Shown here piece after piece: positions 11,446-22,333 of a stretch of 64,000 nucleotides of DNA (positions within the stretch are counted from its first letter, which is position 1; each line of letters starts with the position of its first letter). Made by a program: the position numbers and the translations under genes. This stretch comes from Celoporthe dispersa (lineage: Eukaryota > Ascomycota > Sordariomycetes > Diaporthales > Cryphonectriaceae). The notes beneath the pieces were generated by a model, which was not told where the DNA came from, searched no databases, and saw only the letters and a list, made by a program, of their open reading frames with translations. The DNA lies in the NCBI GenBank assembly GCA_016584495.1, contig WAID01000009.1, forward strand, positions 4,480,790-4,544,789, in the 5' to 3' direction.

Positions 11446-14019
11446 TCAAGCGCTGCTAGCATGTCCAATGCTAGCCGTCATTCGCCGGTCCATCTGGAGC
11501 AGATGAGAAAATTTAGTATCCTGGAAGTAGAATGGCACCTTATACTCCTTCCCATCGTCCCAGCTGCTATCCTCGCTGACCATCGCCTTGGTCCCAAGCC
11601 CAGTCATGATTTGGCAGCGGGGCCGAGCACGCCGTGGCTCCACGATGGCCGCTTTGATCATGGAGAGGAACTGCGCTTGGCTGATGCCCATAATCCCCAT
11701 TTTCTTCAGTATGACCTCAGCATTGGAGTTCTCGGCTACGTAGCCGGCCCCAAGGATCATGCCGAGGTCAATGGTGACAATGGGAAGGCCGTTGGGGCGG
11801 GAGGCATGGTTGTGGGCCATGGCGTCTTGGAATGTGGACGAGGCTGCGTAGTTGCCCTGACCATAATTGCCGATCACGCCCACGGAGGAGGACAAGACAA
11901 TGAAGAAATCTAAGGTCGGCGTCTCAATAGCAGAGAAAACTTCGCAGAGGTTTTTGGTGCCAGATACCTTAGGTTTCAGCGTTTGTTCCCAGTTGTTGTG
12001 GCCCATTTTGTGAAAGGTCGAGTTCTGGTAATGAAGCACTGATTAGATCACGTTTGAAAGTCAATAAAGGGATTTGTAGATATTTCTTACCCGTAATACC
12101 ATTCCACAATGAATGACGCCCTTTGCTGGTGGCATCTCTTGCCTGCACTGTTGTACCATCTTCTCAAGACTCGCCTGATCGCTAACGTCGCACTTATACA
12201 CGGCAACATGAATACCCATGGCACTCAGCGCGCTGACCGCTTCCTGGGCGTCTGGACGGTCGGTGCCGCTTCGTGACAGGAAAATCAGATATCTGGCTCC
12301 GCGAGAAGCCATCCAGGCGCCTAAAGATCGACCTAGGCCACCGAGACCTCCAACTAAAAGGTAAGAAGCATCCTTGTTGAGTTCCACGTGGTAGTCGTCC
12401 ATAATGTCTCTCGCGATGAAGTTGTTGGTCTGACTGTCGTCCACAATGCGCGGGATAAGGATATGGCCATTTCGTGAGGCGTACTCAAACTCCTCGTTCC
12501 GATTGTCTTCCACACGGGTCATTGTATACGAGAAGAGCCTCCGGACAACATCTGCTGCCTGTTCTGGGGGGGTACAGAGGTCCAGGTCGAGTGTGACGAA
12601 TTTGAATCCCGCAATTTCCCTCCGGATCGTACGGCCTAGGCCGGTGACCAGATTATTTTCTGGGATAGGACTCTCAATAGCACCCCCTTTTCCGACCCAG
12701 AGCACACCCTTGGCCTTGACCACAGCCTGCTTGACAGACTCAAATTGTTCATCGTCAATGGTAGCCATCATTGGTCTTTCTATCTCGGCCAAAAAGATAC
12801 AGACCTTGCCTGTTGTATCTGGAATTGAACCGATAGAGACACACTGAACCGCGCTTTTAGTAGTCTCTTGGAGCTTCTGCAAGATTGTCTTCGCAGTAGT
12901 TGAGTTTTCCTTTGGGACGACCAGGAGTGTAGCGGGAATCGGAGAGTTTGTTTGTAAGTCCTTTTCCTCGCCGATGGCAGCACTTATGATCACTCTGCAC
13001 AATCGATCCTCAGCACTGGGACAGTCGTTCCTGCAGGCTTTGATGCCAGAATATCCGGTCTCCTTGAGTAGCCCATCCCACTCATCTTCGCTGCGGTCTG
13101 AAGAAGCACCCAAGTTCCAACCCGGCAGTGCGCCAAGGACGATGGTGGGTCTCATCAACTTGTTGGTGATGTCCAACACCACCAATTTTCCACCGGACTT
13201 TAGCATCTTCCGCATATGCCGCAGGGTCATCCTGATATCTTGAGGAGCATGAATGGTTACCACGACCATATCATAGGAGCTGTCTTCGAATCCCTGAGTG
13301 GTTGGATCTTGCTCAATGTCCAACTCCTTGAAACTGATCAGACCCTCATAATCCTTCAACTGTTGCTGCGCCCTGTGGAGCAACCCACTCGATACGTCGG
13401 TGAAGGTGTAGTGAGAGAAGCGTGGTGTCACCCCGAGGTGCCCTCCAAGTTTCTTCAGTACGGAGCGTGAAACGCCGCCGGTGCCTGAGCCGATTTCTAG
13501 GATTTTCAAATCCGGGTATTTGTGCGAGAGCGTGTACACATAGTCGGATATGATGTTGTGGTTCAGCGGCGGGAGCAGGTCGTTCTGGTGCAGTAGGCCT
13601 AGTGGATCGACCTCTTTGCGCATCACACGCGTCAGATTGGCACCCATGCGGCATAGTATCTGCCCATCGGTGCCACTGTCTTTGCAAGACGCAATGGCTG
13701 CGTCTTTCTGCTCGGGCGCTGCCGATAACCACGAGGGCTGGCAGTACCTGAGCGAGCTGGCATGGGCACGTTCTGCCTGTTGCTGCATCCAAGCGTAGAA
13801 GAGTTTGTGGTGTGGATACATTCTCGCAACATCATCTTCTGTGAGTTCGGCAAGGGCGTCCTGGATGTAGTAGAACGACACCTCCTCTAGTTTCTCGATG
13901 GGCGTACACTCGTTGGCTTTGCTTCCCGAGTCAGGGAACACTTCGTTGAAATCTTCTGGCGCCAGCAAGTCCACGTCGACATCCCAATTGAGGGTGAAGC
14001 AAATTTTGGGAGCTTTCAT
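11446..14019 (-). CDS. Truncated PKS: C-methyltransferase plus ketoreductase only
   Basis: The frame is open upstream to 14127 without an ATG; the first ATG is at 14019. The protein begins where a fungal reducing PKS passes from DH into the methyltransferase linker (FTLNWDVDVDLL). It continues through a cMT domain (LKILEIGSGTGGVSRSV, YTFTDVSSG), a long structural segment, and a KR domain (LLVGGLGGLGRSLG; SSSVGVIGNYGQGNYAASS with the catalytic Ser and Tyr). One intron at about 12026-12091 joins two KR exons. The protein stops right after KR at 11446; no ACP follows. KS, AT and DH are absent upstream to 14.8 kb. The cMT looks damaged: YDMVVVT runs straight into IHAPQDI, two residues shorter than the matching place in the two other cMTs of this window. 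It may be a decaying PKS or a trans-acting KR. Confidence 0.75.
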
Positions 14020-14864
14020 CTTGGTACCATCTGGTGTAGGCGTGGGAGTGTCTCCAGGAACCCTCGGCTCGGCACAGTTTACATGCGATATCGTGTAGGT
14101 TGTTGAAGGTTTGACACGCGGTCCCACATACGAAAATCAGCAACCTCAGACTACGCATGTCACTTATGCACCCTACTTAGTAGACATGCCATAACGAAGG
14201 CGTTCACTTGTCTCTGCCGAGGAAAACTCTACGTACACCTGGTCCCAGCTTCACGTGGAAGACCTTGCAAATGCAGTCGGTGAATTCTACCTAAAGCGCT
14301 CGGGCTGGGAAAATATCCGATTCGCCCCTAATCAGATGATTACCCGCAATTCGTGGCTCGAAACGGACACCAATGCTACCAGCTGCGCGTGTTGGTCTGA
14401 CACCGGTTTGAGAATTGATAGGTATTCTCCGAGGTCGCGGCTAACCTGGTCGAAAGTTGGATTATAAAGTTGGCATTGAGTGGTTAAGCAGCGGAATCAG
14501 TAAGTACTATTTAGTATATGATGTGGCACAGCCTTGGACCACTGTTTCCCGTCACTTATTTCCCGCTCCGTTACAAACCACTGCATCCTGCCGTAGCCAG
14601 CGACAGGTAGCTGACAGCCTCCTTCGAGCGAGCTGCTTACAAATTATAATGCAATACAAGATCCTCACTGTCAACAGGCTACTACTCTCATCTTTTCGAT
14701 CTTTTTCTTGGTCCAAGACTAGCATAATCGCGCCAGACTATCACAGGTCGTTTTGCCTGAGGCGCACTGCTCGAACCAGCAAACTTGAACAATTGGGACT
14801 ATACTTCCAAAAGAGAGACACGCACAGGGTTTGAATGAAGCCCCATATTCCATTTATGTTCTAT
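14020..14864. other. Gene-free stretch between the cMT-KR fragment and the regulator
   Basis: The minus strand was checked for remains of KS, AT or DH coding sequence upstream of the cMT-KR gene; none was recognised beyond the short open extension to 14127. It presumably holds the promoter of the cMT-KR gene and the 3' end of the regulator gene. Confidence 0.4.
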
Positions 14865-16289
14865 TTATTCCATGTTGTCAAGATTCTGCACACGTCTAGC
14901 GTTTTCTTTTAAAGATTCTACAACCCCCAAGCCGCCCCTGTCATCCGCTGTCCTCTCCATTTCCATCTGAATCAAAGCTATGAAGAGTGACTGACCACTG
15001 CGACCACTGAACAGTCCGGTCTGGTTCTCCAAGCTCGATGATTCCCTCTTCCACGAAACGCAGAATTCGGATGGGAGACCCAGCAACTCCTCAATCGGCC
15101 GGAGCTGACTGTCCAATACTCTGAAGAGAAGGTGCCCCAGCATGTTCGGTCTCGTGGGAACCTCGATTCCTCCAAGGAAGAGCTTCGGACCGGTCTGGGC
15201 AGGGTCCTGCAGAGATTGCGCAATGCAGTGGCTGAAGATCGAGTCGTAGATGGACACAATCAAAATGTAACATGAGATGGTCGTGAGAAGGTCCGACATA
15301 CTCAGGCGCGGGTCGGTGGACAGGCGAGACCTCGAGTCTCCCGTAGCGCTGCCTGTGTCATCACTACTCGCCGCGGAGACCTGAAAAGCGCGCAGGAGCT
15401 CGGCAAACTCGGCAGAGCTTCTTGAAATGCTGGCCAAGGGGTTCGTCGCGGGGTTGCCCTCACAGCCCCTCGCGAGCTCACCGCTGGTGTCGTGGGTAGA
15501 CGTCAGCCGCAGGACCTTGTTTGTGTCCCACGGTACTGATCGCAGCGCGGAGATTTGCTGGGAAAGGTCGCGGTATAAACTGGAGATGCGAAGCCCGGGC
15601 TCGTCGGTCTGCATTGGTGGTGGAAATAGACTGGTCTGATCAAAGTCGTGGTCGGACTGCGAGCCAGGGCCGGAGGAGGATCTATGTATCGTCGTTTCCG
15701 TCAACCCATTGAGTGATGTTGTGTCTGTAGTTGTGGCGGCGGAGTGTAGAGACGACATGGTGAAAGCGTTGGTGGCATCGCTTGGGGCAAATTCGCCCGA
15801 AAACATCTCGTGCGAGTCCGTCGAGCTCCAGTATGCTGTGGGCATATCGTAGTCGATGTCTAATGGCGTGAAGTTGAACCATTCTTCGACGTGAGCTACA
15901 TGTGGGATTGTATTCCCCAAGTCCTTTGACGCAACAACCTCGCGGCATATGATTGAGTCCGCATCGTTTTGTCCCCGTGATGAGTTGGCTGAGTGCTTCG
16001 TGGGACGACCAGGACGTTTTGATGAGCTAGTTATGCATTCCACTTGCGAGCGAATACACCGAGTACAAAAGTCGTCTGGATGTGTGTCGTCACGGTGGCA
16101 TCTGAGCTTCTGCGCGCGGCAACGGTCGCAGGCTGACCGCTTTCGGGGCCGCTGCGCATCAGACATTGGGACGTTCATTTCCCGAGACGACGACGCTGGT
16201 GATGATAACGAATAAACAGCGCTGGTCAAACGGCTACTAACACCCCTGCGGTCCTCCTTTGGGGTATATCGGCGCGAAAGACAAGTCAT
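14865..16289 (-). CDS. Zn2Cys6 transcription factor, AflR-type cluster regulator
   Basis: A single uninterrupted frame of up to 474 codons. The first ATG is at 16289; an inner Met (MNVPMSDAQ) about 40 residues on could be the true start. Near the N-terminus is a C6 zinc cluster CDRCRAQKLRC followed by CTRCIRSQVEC, spaced C-x2-C-x6-C-x10-C-x2-C-x6-C, with the basic RPGRPTK stretch after it. The longer central loop is like AflR-class regulators of polyketide clusters. The C-terminal half has a segment CYILIVSIYDSIFSHC and a region mentioning LRPIEELLGLP, usual for this class. It sits in the middle of the cluster and probably activates it by binding CGG-type sites. No frame problems were seen. 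Confidence 0.85.
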   Translation of the reverse strand: MTCLSRRYTPKEDRRGVSSRLTSAVYSLSSPASSSREMNVPMSDAQRPRKRSACDRCRAQKLRCHRDDTHPDDFCTRCIRSQVECITSSSKRPGRPTKHSANSSRGQNDADSIICREVVASKDLGNTIPHVAHVEEWFNFTPLDIDYDMPTAYWSSTDSHEMFSGEFAPSDATNAFTMSSLHSAATTTDTTSLNGLTETTIHRSSSGPGSQSDHDFDQTSLFPPPMQTDEPGLRISSLYRDLSQQISALRSVPWDTNKVLRLTSTHDTSGELARGCEGNPATNPLASISRSSAEFAELLRAFQVSAASSDDTGSATGDSRSRLSTDPRLSMSDLLTTISCYILIVSIYDSIFSHCIAQSLQDPAQTGPKLFLGGIEVPTRPNMLGHLLFRVLDSQLRPIEELLGLPSEFCVSWKRESSSLENQTGLFSGRSGQSLFIALIQMEMERTADDRGGLGVVESLKENARRVQNLDNME

Positions 16290-17744
16290 CTAGTGGGCGC
16301 CTATCCAAAAAAAAAAAAAAAGAAAAGTCCGCTTGCAAGAGTAAGTGTTGATTTGGCGGTTTCAATCAAGATACACTGAATGTTATACGTACCTGACACG
16401 TCTCTCGAGGGTAATCATCACCCTGTTCCAGTTCCACGCTCTGGGCCTCTGATCGGCACGCCCGTGCGGTGCAGGATTTCTGTAGGATTTGATGCCATCG
16501 CACCACGAAAGCTCGATCCACCTCGATTGCCCACGGCTTTGTGGCGCCAAGCGACGAAAATTAGTGGTGATAGGTTACGGCGCAGCCGGCGCATCTGCAG
16601 TAGTGTTCATAGGAGAGAGTTGAGTGACTGCGAATGCAAGCCTCGGTGGTGCCAGCACACACAATCTGCTGGAGACATATTGCACTTCAATCGCCACATC
16701 ATGATCAAACTGGGCAAAATTGCAGTCAATGGAAGCTGGGGTAATGTGAAGAAACGGGCGTGTTAAGCAATATGCGCCGCGATGGAGACACTGTGCCACA
16801 TGCATTCTAGTAGACTTGGATCATGGTTTGCATATGAACTGACACAATTTTGATAGCCGTTACACATCTCGACTATGGAAAGGAAGCCAATATCATTTTA
16901 TATTTAGAACATGACTGCTTCAAAGACAGAGCAATAATAATATAATTTGGATTTCTTATTTCAGCAAGATCACCCCGTTCATGCTTTTCTTTCCCAGATC
17001 TATTGTAAATGAATACACCTGATTACCTTGTTTGTCATAGATCGGAATCAAATTTCTTGTTTTACAACAAATACCACTCGCTTATACAAATGCCGCTTTA
17101 CTTGATTTGCAAACGCGGAACATCGGCGTAAGAGACGACGTCACGTCAGACGCTCTCCTATAAACACCCACTCGCTTACAGCGGCTCAGCAGTTCATGGT
17201 TAAACTTTTATCTCTTCAGCAGACCCACCCCGCTCAGGCAGTTCTACCATCTTCTACCATGGTAACTTCACCACTAACTCGGTGTTACCGTGCCTCGCAT
17301 GCATTCGGGATTTTTTGTCTTGTACCGCTAATGTGACGGGTAGCAGGACCGTTTTGTCCGGGCCTTGGCTTTCAGTGGAGTATCCCACTTATAACGAATC
17401 CGTTTCAACGTATACGTTGATCCAAAACGGAGGCTGCATGTCGCTGTGTTGTTGCCTGTCCCCGCTGCGGCGCAGGATTAACGGGCATAGGCTCGCATTC
17501 TCTCAGCTCAGGGGTTGCTGCCTGCAGAACCACTTTTGTAGCTTAGGGTCTGGGCCAGGGTTCCTTTGATATCCTTGAAGAGCTACCTGCTTAAGCTGTT
17601 CGAAGGAGCAGCGGGGCATTATACGTGTACTCAAATTACCGCGAGGGAGTCTTCTTATACACGACATCATGTCCGGTGGCCATTGCTGTTAGACCTCACG
17701 ATCGCAATATCTTTTGCGTCTGTGTTCTTGATCGGTGAAGCAAA
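16290..17744. other. Divergent promoter region between regulator and SDR
   Basis: About 1.45 kb between the minus-strand regulator and the plus-strand SDR. It contains an A15 run at 16307-16321 and a TTCGGGA site at 17304-17310. Several short ORFs have no protein-like features. It should contain both promoters. Confidence 0.5.
16307..16321. repeat. A15 homopolymer just upstream of the regulator gene
   Basis: Fifteen consecutive A bases about 20 bp upstream of the first ATG of the regulator, i.e. a T15 tract in its 5' leader. Poly(dA:dT) tracts often keep fungal promoters free of nucleosomes, so a promoter role is possible. Confidence 0.5.
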
Positions 17745-18760
17745 ATGAACCCAGTCAACACTAAGCCGTATCAGCTCCCAGAGGATGCTACCTGGTTCAG
17801 TACGGAACGCCCCTTGCTTTTGGTAATGAAATAGGCTAACTTTGGCGTCATAGTCACCGGGTGCTCCAGTGGCATCGGTCGTGCCATCGCGGAGCTCGTG
17901 GCCAGCAAGCCCGGTCAGCGTCTCATCGCGACAGCTCGAAACCCCTCCAGCCTGTCATACCTTGCCGACAACGACTCCATTCTCAAACTGACTCTGGACG
18001 TTGCGTCTCCTGTCTCGGTCGAGAAGGCTTTTAAGGCGGCGGCGGGTCACTTTGGGGACAAGTTTCACATTGACATTCTCGTCAACAATGCCGGGTACGA
18101 GCTTGCAGGCGACACGGAGGCAGCGACTGAGGAGGAAATGCACGACCAGCTCGAGACCAATTTCTTCGGCACTGTGCGCGTGGCCACAAATGCCACAAGA
18201 GTGATGAGGCAATCCAAGGACCACCGTGGTGGCATCATTTTCAATATCTCCTCGCTCGCCGGTGTGGCTGCCTTTCCCGGTCAGGCCTTCTACCACGCAA
18301 GCAAGTTTGCCGTGGAAGGCTGGTCGGAGTCTTTCGCCCGGGAACTGCACCCAGACTGGAACAGTAAGTCGAAGAATATTCTTCCACTCTTACTTGTCAC
18401 CATGAGCTGACTTAGTCTTCCCCTCGCGTAGTCAACATCTGCGTCGTTGAACCGGGCGGTGTAAAGACAGAGTTTGAGCACGGTAGCAAGAAGCACATAA
18501 AGGTTCATGAGGCCTACGATGGGGCCGACATGCCCGCGCGTCAGCTGGCTGCATGGGTGAAGAAGGCAGCCGCTTCTGGTGGTGGCACTCCGCCTTCCGC
18601 TGTGGCTGATGTGCTGTACCTCGTTGCCAGTCGAAACGATAAAGTTCCGCTCTGGCTGCCTTTGACTACTACGGCTGCTCATTTGATAAAGATGAAGTCA
18701 CAGGCACGCCTTGATAACTTGGAGGCGGTGAAGGACCTGACCCCCATCGACAAGAAATAA
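17745..18760 (+). CDS. Short-chain dehydrogenase/reductase
   Basis: It starts at ATG 17745. A first intron (about 17799-17849) restores the cofactor motif as WFITGCSSGIGRAI, and a second intron near 18364-18431 joins the C-terminal exon. Also seen: the NNAG motif (ILVNNAGYELAG), the catalytic Ser in FNISSLAGVAA, and the YxxxK pair in FYHASKFAVEGW. Length about 290 residues, normal for a classical SDR using NAD(P)H. It ends TAA at 18760. The family includes many ketone reductases of polyketide clusters, for example in betaenone-type clusters, where an SDR reduces a ring ketone. Here it probably reduces a ketone or aldehyde of the product. No frame errors were seen. Confidence 0.88.
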
Positions 18761-19884
18761 GTCAAAGGGCTAGGATCATTGGATTGCTCACTCCGACTCA
18801 CTATACATATCTACATACACACTTAGTCTATCAATGCGAGATAATGCATGCATTACCTTTTCATACTCCAATGTACATTTATCGGGTTTGTTTTGTTCGA
18901 GATATATCGATCAAAGAAAGTTCAATTGCTATGATAACGAAGTTTACTCTCACAATTGTCCACAAAATATTCCATGTTTTGAGCGTCTTCTATTCGTGCA
19001 CTACTGAAATACGATTGGTCGTTCCTTGCCCGGCCGATCAATGCTGAATTCATGCGGGCGCGACCATTTCTTGCTGTCAATCTCAAATCTTGTAATAAAA
19101 GCGAAGGCGACCAAATCTAGGACGAATTTCGTGCTTGGAAAAATCACTCTCAAAGCGGATTGAACTATCGCCGCCTGTAACGATTGTCCAGTTCTACGCA
19201 TGACGACAGATAGAGACTGGCCTGCAATCACCGAATGAGATAAGACCAAGAACTGATACTAGCAGCCATTAGGAGCTCAGCCTTACCCCAGTCGTACTGC
19301 AAAAATCCAGGGAGCCTAGACAAGATGCAGGATGCGCAACGGAGTTCCACACTGCCTCATCATGCAAGCTGAAGCCTATCTCTCGCTACTAGTTCATCCT
19401 AATCCCGCCTGACTTGCGTCACAGACGATCCTGAAGACGAAGCAAATCATGAAATCCTACTTGCAAATGCCGGTAGGAATGCTCACTTAGCCGAGATTAG
19501 GGCTGTGGCGGGGCAAAAGTGAGATGCGGTGTACGATCCTACAATTAAAAGTACATTATATTTACTAGTGATTACGGTGTGCATAATTCCCGGTGCGGTT
19601 CCGATTGGACTGCCTAAACTTTCCGCATTCAGGAATCCAACGGTGCTTTCCTTATTGAACTCTCCGACTTTACAACATGCGTAGTCAATATCCTCAGATA
19701 GATCACTCTGACATTATGTCAGAGCCTCTTCGTTGCCTAGAATTACGTGCCCATTGAAATCTCAAGTGCATGTACAGCAAAGTTTAGACGTCTCGACAGC
19801 CTCGGAACTGATGCTTCAGAGTCACCGAACTACCATCGTCTAACCAAGACCCCAAGCAGTCAATTACGAAAACTCTATTCCAAC
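18761..19884. other. Promoter region of the trans-enoyl reductase gene
   Basis: About 1.1 kb with no convincing coding region. It holds the SDR 3' end and the enoyl reductase promoter. A GCCGAG hexamer occurs at about 19491, matching the arm of the inverted repeat at 8371. Confidence 0.45.
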
Positions 19885-21044
19885 ATGCCAGCACCAACAA
19901 CTCAAACCGCCATCGTGCAGACCAAGAAGGAGTCTTCGTCAGATCTTCCCCTGGAAATTAGTAGAACAGCACCGGTTCCCAAGCCTCCAACTGAGCACCA
20001 TGTCCTCGTGCGTGTTTTAGCCGTGGCACTGAACCCCAACGACCATAAGATGGTCACACACCTGAACACGCCGGGCAGTATCGCTGGATGTGACTTCTGC
20101 GGCATTGTCGAGGACGCCTCGGAGCAGGCTCGCTTCCAAGCTGGTACCAGGGTCTGCGGTGCACTGTTCCCTTACAACCCCAAGGACCTCGACAACGGCG
20201 CTTTTGCACAGTGGTGTGTTGTCGACTCCCGATTGCTGGTCGAAGTTCCCAAGAACTGGAGCGATCTGGAGGCTGCATCTCTGGGCGTTGGGTGGTCGAC
20301 GCTATGCTTAGCCCTCTCCGATCCTGACGCGCTGGGACTCGAGGGTCTGCCGACTAAGCCCACGCATCAAGCTGGGGAACCTATCCTTGTTTACGGTGGT
20401 GGCACGGCTTCCGGCACTTTGGCTTGTCAATTGTTGACTCTGTATGTATACCAGAATTTTTGTGCAAATGTGGGTGTCAGACTAATTCTGACATATTCTA
20501 CAGGATGGGATATACTCCGATTGCAATTGCTTCAGCCAAGTCGGCGGCATTGTCTATGGAATACGGAGCAGTCGGGACGGCATCGTACACATCTAAGGAC
20601 TGCGTTAAGGAGGTTCAAGCGCTCGCAAAGAAGCCTATACGTCGTGTCCTTGATTGTATAACCGATGCCGAATCGGTAGAGATTTGCTACAACGCCTTGG
20701 CTCGCACCGGTGGACGCTACGCCTGCCTCGAGGAGTGCCCCGAAGCTTGGCGTACTCGTCGTGCCGTGAAGGTCAAGGAGGTGATGGGGTTCCAGGTCCT
20801 CGGCATTGACATGGAATTGCCCATGGGCAACTCGGTGTACACACGACACGCTGATATGAAACTTATGGAGATAGGGATGCAGTGGGTTGGCGAAATGCAT
20901 ATGCTAATGGAATCGGGGCGCATCAAGACACACCCTCTCCGCGAGCTGGAAAATGGATGGGACAGTATCATCGAGGGTTTGAACATGCTAAGAAAGGGGG
21001 AGGTTCGTGGCCATAAATTGGTAATACGGATCCCACAGAACTAG
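19885..21044 (+). CDS. Trans-acting enoyl reductase (LovC-like, zinc-free MDR)
   Basis: It starts at ATG 19885 (MPAPTTQTAIVQ); an open extension upstream is unlikely to be coding. One intron at about 20443-20504 joins the Rossmann core. The N-terminal GroES-like fold is recognisable (VLAVALNPNDHKM, GSIAGCDFCGIVE). The NADPH site follows (ILVYGGGTASGTLACQL), then MGYTPIAIAS and a C-terminal substrate-binding part ending KLVIRIPQN. Length about 365 residues, as in LovC, ApdC and TenC. These proteins dock on a PKS whose own ER domain is dead and reduce chosen enoyl intermediates. The PKS just downstream has exactly such an ER-less region, so the two very likely form one functional synthase. The frame is intact. 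Confidence 0.92.
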
Positions 21045-22329
21045 GAGATATATCATGAAGAGTGAACTGTATGTACACTAGTTAATTAGTTTTGTCATTG
21101 ACCCTCGTATAATTGGTATTACAATCTTTCACTACATCATGACATGGAGAATATTCGCTACGCTCCAGTTACTACCTTATTGCGGGAGATAATTAAAACT
21201 AAACACATTTGTGTCAAATTAAGCCACTAGTTTAGATCACATAAACCTGCCGTGTTTTCTTTGGCTGTTGATTATCATAACGGTCGAAACTTAGGATATT
21301 CAGAGGAACTACGTATTCGGGTTTCTACAGATGGGTGGGGATGTTCAACGATAAATGTGCAATCTCGATGACACACTATTTGGCATGAAAGAAAGAGGTC
21401 AGACAATGGATGCCTACAATGACCGAGAGCTACTACAATGCAATGAATGAAAAGCTAACCCTTTGCTTCTAACCCCAAATTCCCTTTACATTGATGAAGA
21501 TCTGCCAAAGCGTCATAGGCAAGTGTGTGCGCCTGATCAGCAGATCAGCAGACCATAGACATGATCCCCTGGCCAGTGCTTCCAGTTGCAGATACTTGCA
21601 TGAGGGGTTTGTAGACTGCACATAATCTTCAGTGAGATACGTTGATACGCCTTTTTCGTACTTCATTTGGCATTCTGCTGTCCTGTGAAAAGCCCCTATT
21701 GGAAGCTCGGGAGATATGGGAAATCCTTCTTGTTGCCCAGTCGCTTCCGCCACGTTGCCAAATCCTTCCGCAGCCTGACCCGTTTCTTTTACTTCATATT
21801 ACCGGGTTCCGGCGACAGCACGATTCGGCACGCAGAGGTTTGCCCCCTATCGGCTCAATCCTACGATCCTACCGCAAGGAACACAATGCTAGGTAGCAAA
21901 TTCCCGGCCTGGATATCGGCATGAGACCGCTTGAGATAGTGGCATGGCAATTGAAGCTGATCTAGGGAGCTGCAGAGCTGAGTGCAGCGATGTGTTCGAG
22001 GCAGTCGCCGATGGAGCCGCATAGGAAATCGTATTAGAGGTCTGCAGTGCGCCTCGAATTACAGACAGGTCTGGGAGAATGGATGGTCGTGGGACTAGGA
22101 CGCGTCAGAATCTGTTCAACATCAGTATTTGCCATCAAAGATTTCTCGGTTGTCAACATCCTCATCGTCTCTTTAATAATAGACTTGGTCACCCTCGCTT
22201 ATAGGTAGCACATCATCTACAGGCCTCGAAAGTCACTGAAACCCTCGACAAAGTCAACTCAACTTGTACCTTCTCTCCCGAAACCCAGAACATCACGAGG
22301 AACAGAATCAAGATGGCCCAAAAGCTACC
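21045..22329. other. PKS promoter region
   Basis: About 1.3 kb between the enoyl reductase and PKS genes, both on the plus strand. No coding region was recognised. A TTCGGGT site is near 21317. The 5' leader ends in the short upstream ORF listed separately. Confidence 0.5.
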
Positions 22330-22333
22330 ATGA
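22313..22333 (+). promoter_or_regulatory. Short upstream ORF whose stop overlaps the PKS start codon
   Basis: ATG at 22313 in a good context (A at -3, G at +4) opens a six-codon ORF ending with TGA at 22331-22333. The PKS ATG is at 22330-22332, so stop and start share the bases ATGA. The upstream ATG is in a better context than many fungal starts and could lower PKS translation or make it depend on reinitiation. Alternatively the leader is spliced and the ORF is not translated. Confidence 0.45.

Noticed and set aside
11356..11913. A 185-codon plus-strand ORF
   Set aside because: It lies exactly antisense to the KR exon of the cMT-KR gene and is a shadow of its codon pattern.
16380..16766. 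A 128-codon plus-strand ORF upstream of the regulator
   Set aside because: There is no recognisable domain, the composition is rich in Arg, Pro and Cys as in random GC-rich sequence, and it lies in a promoter region.
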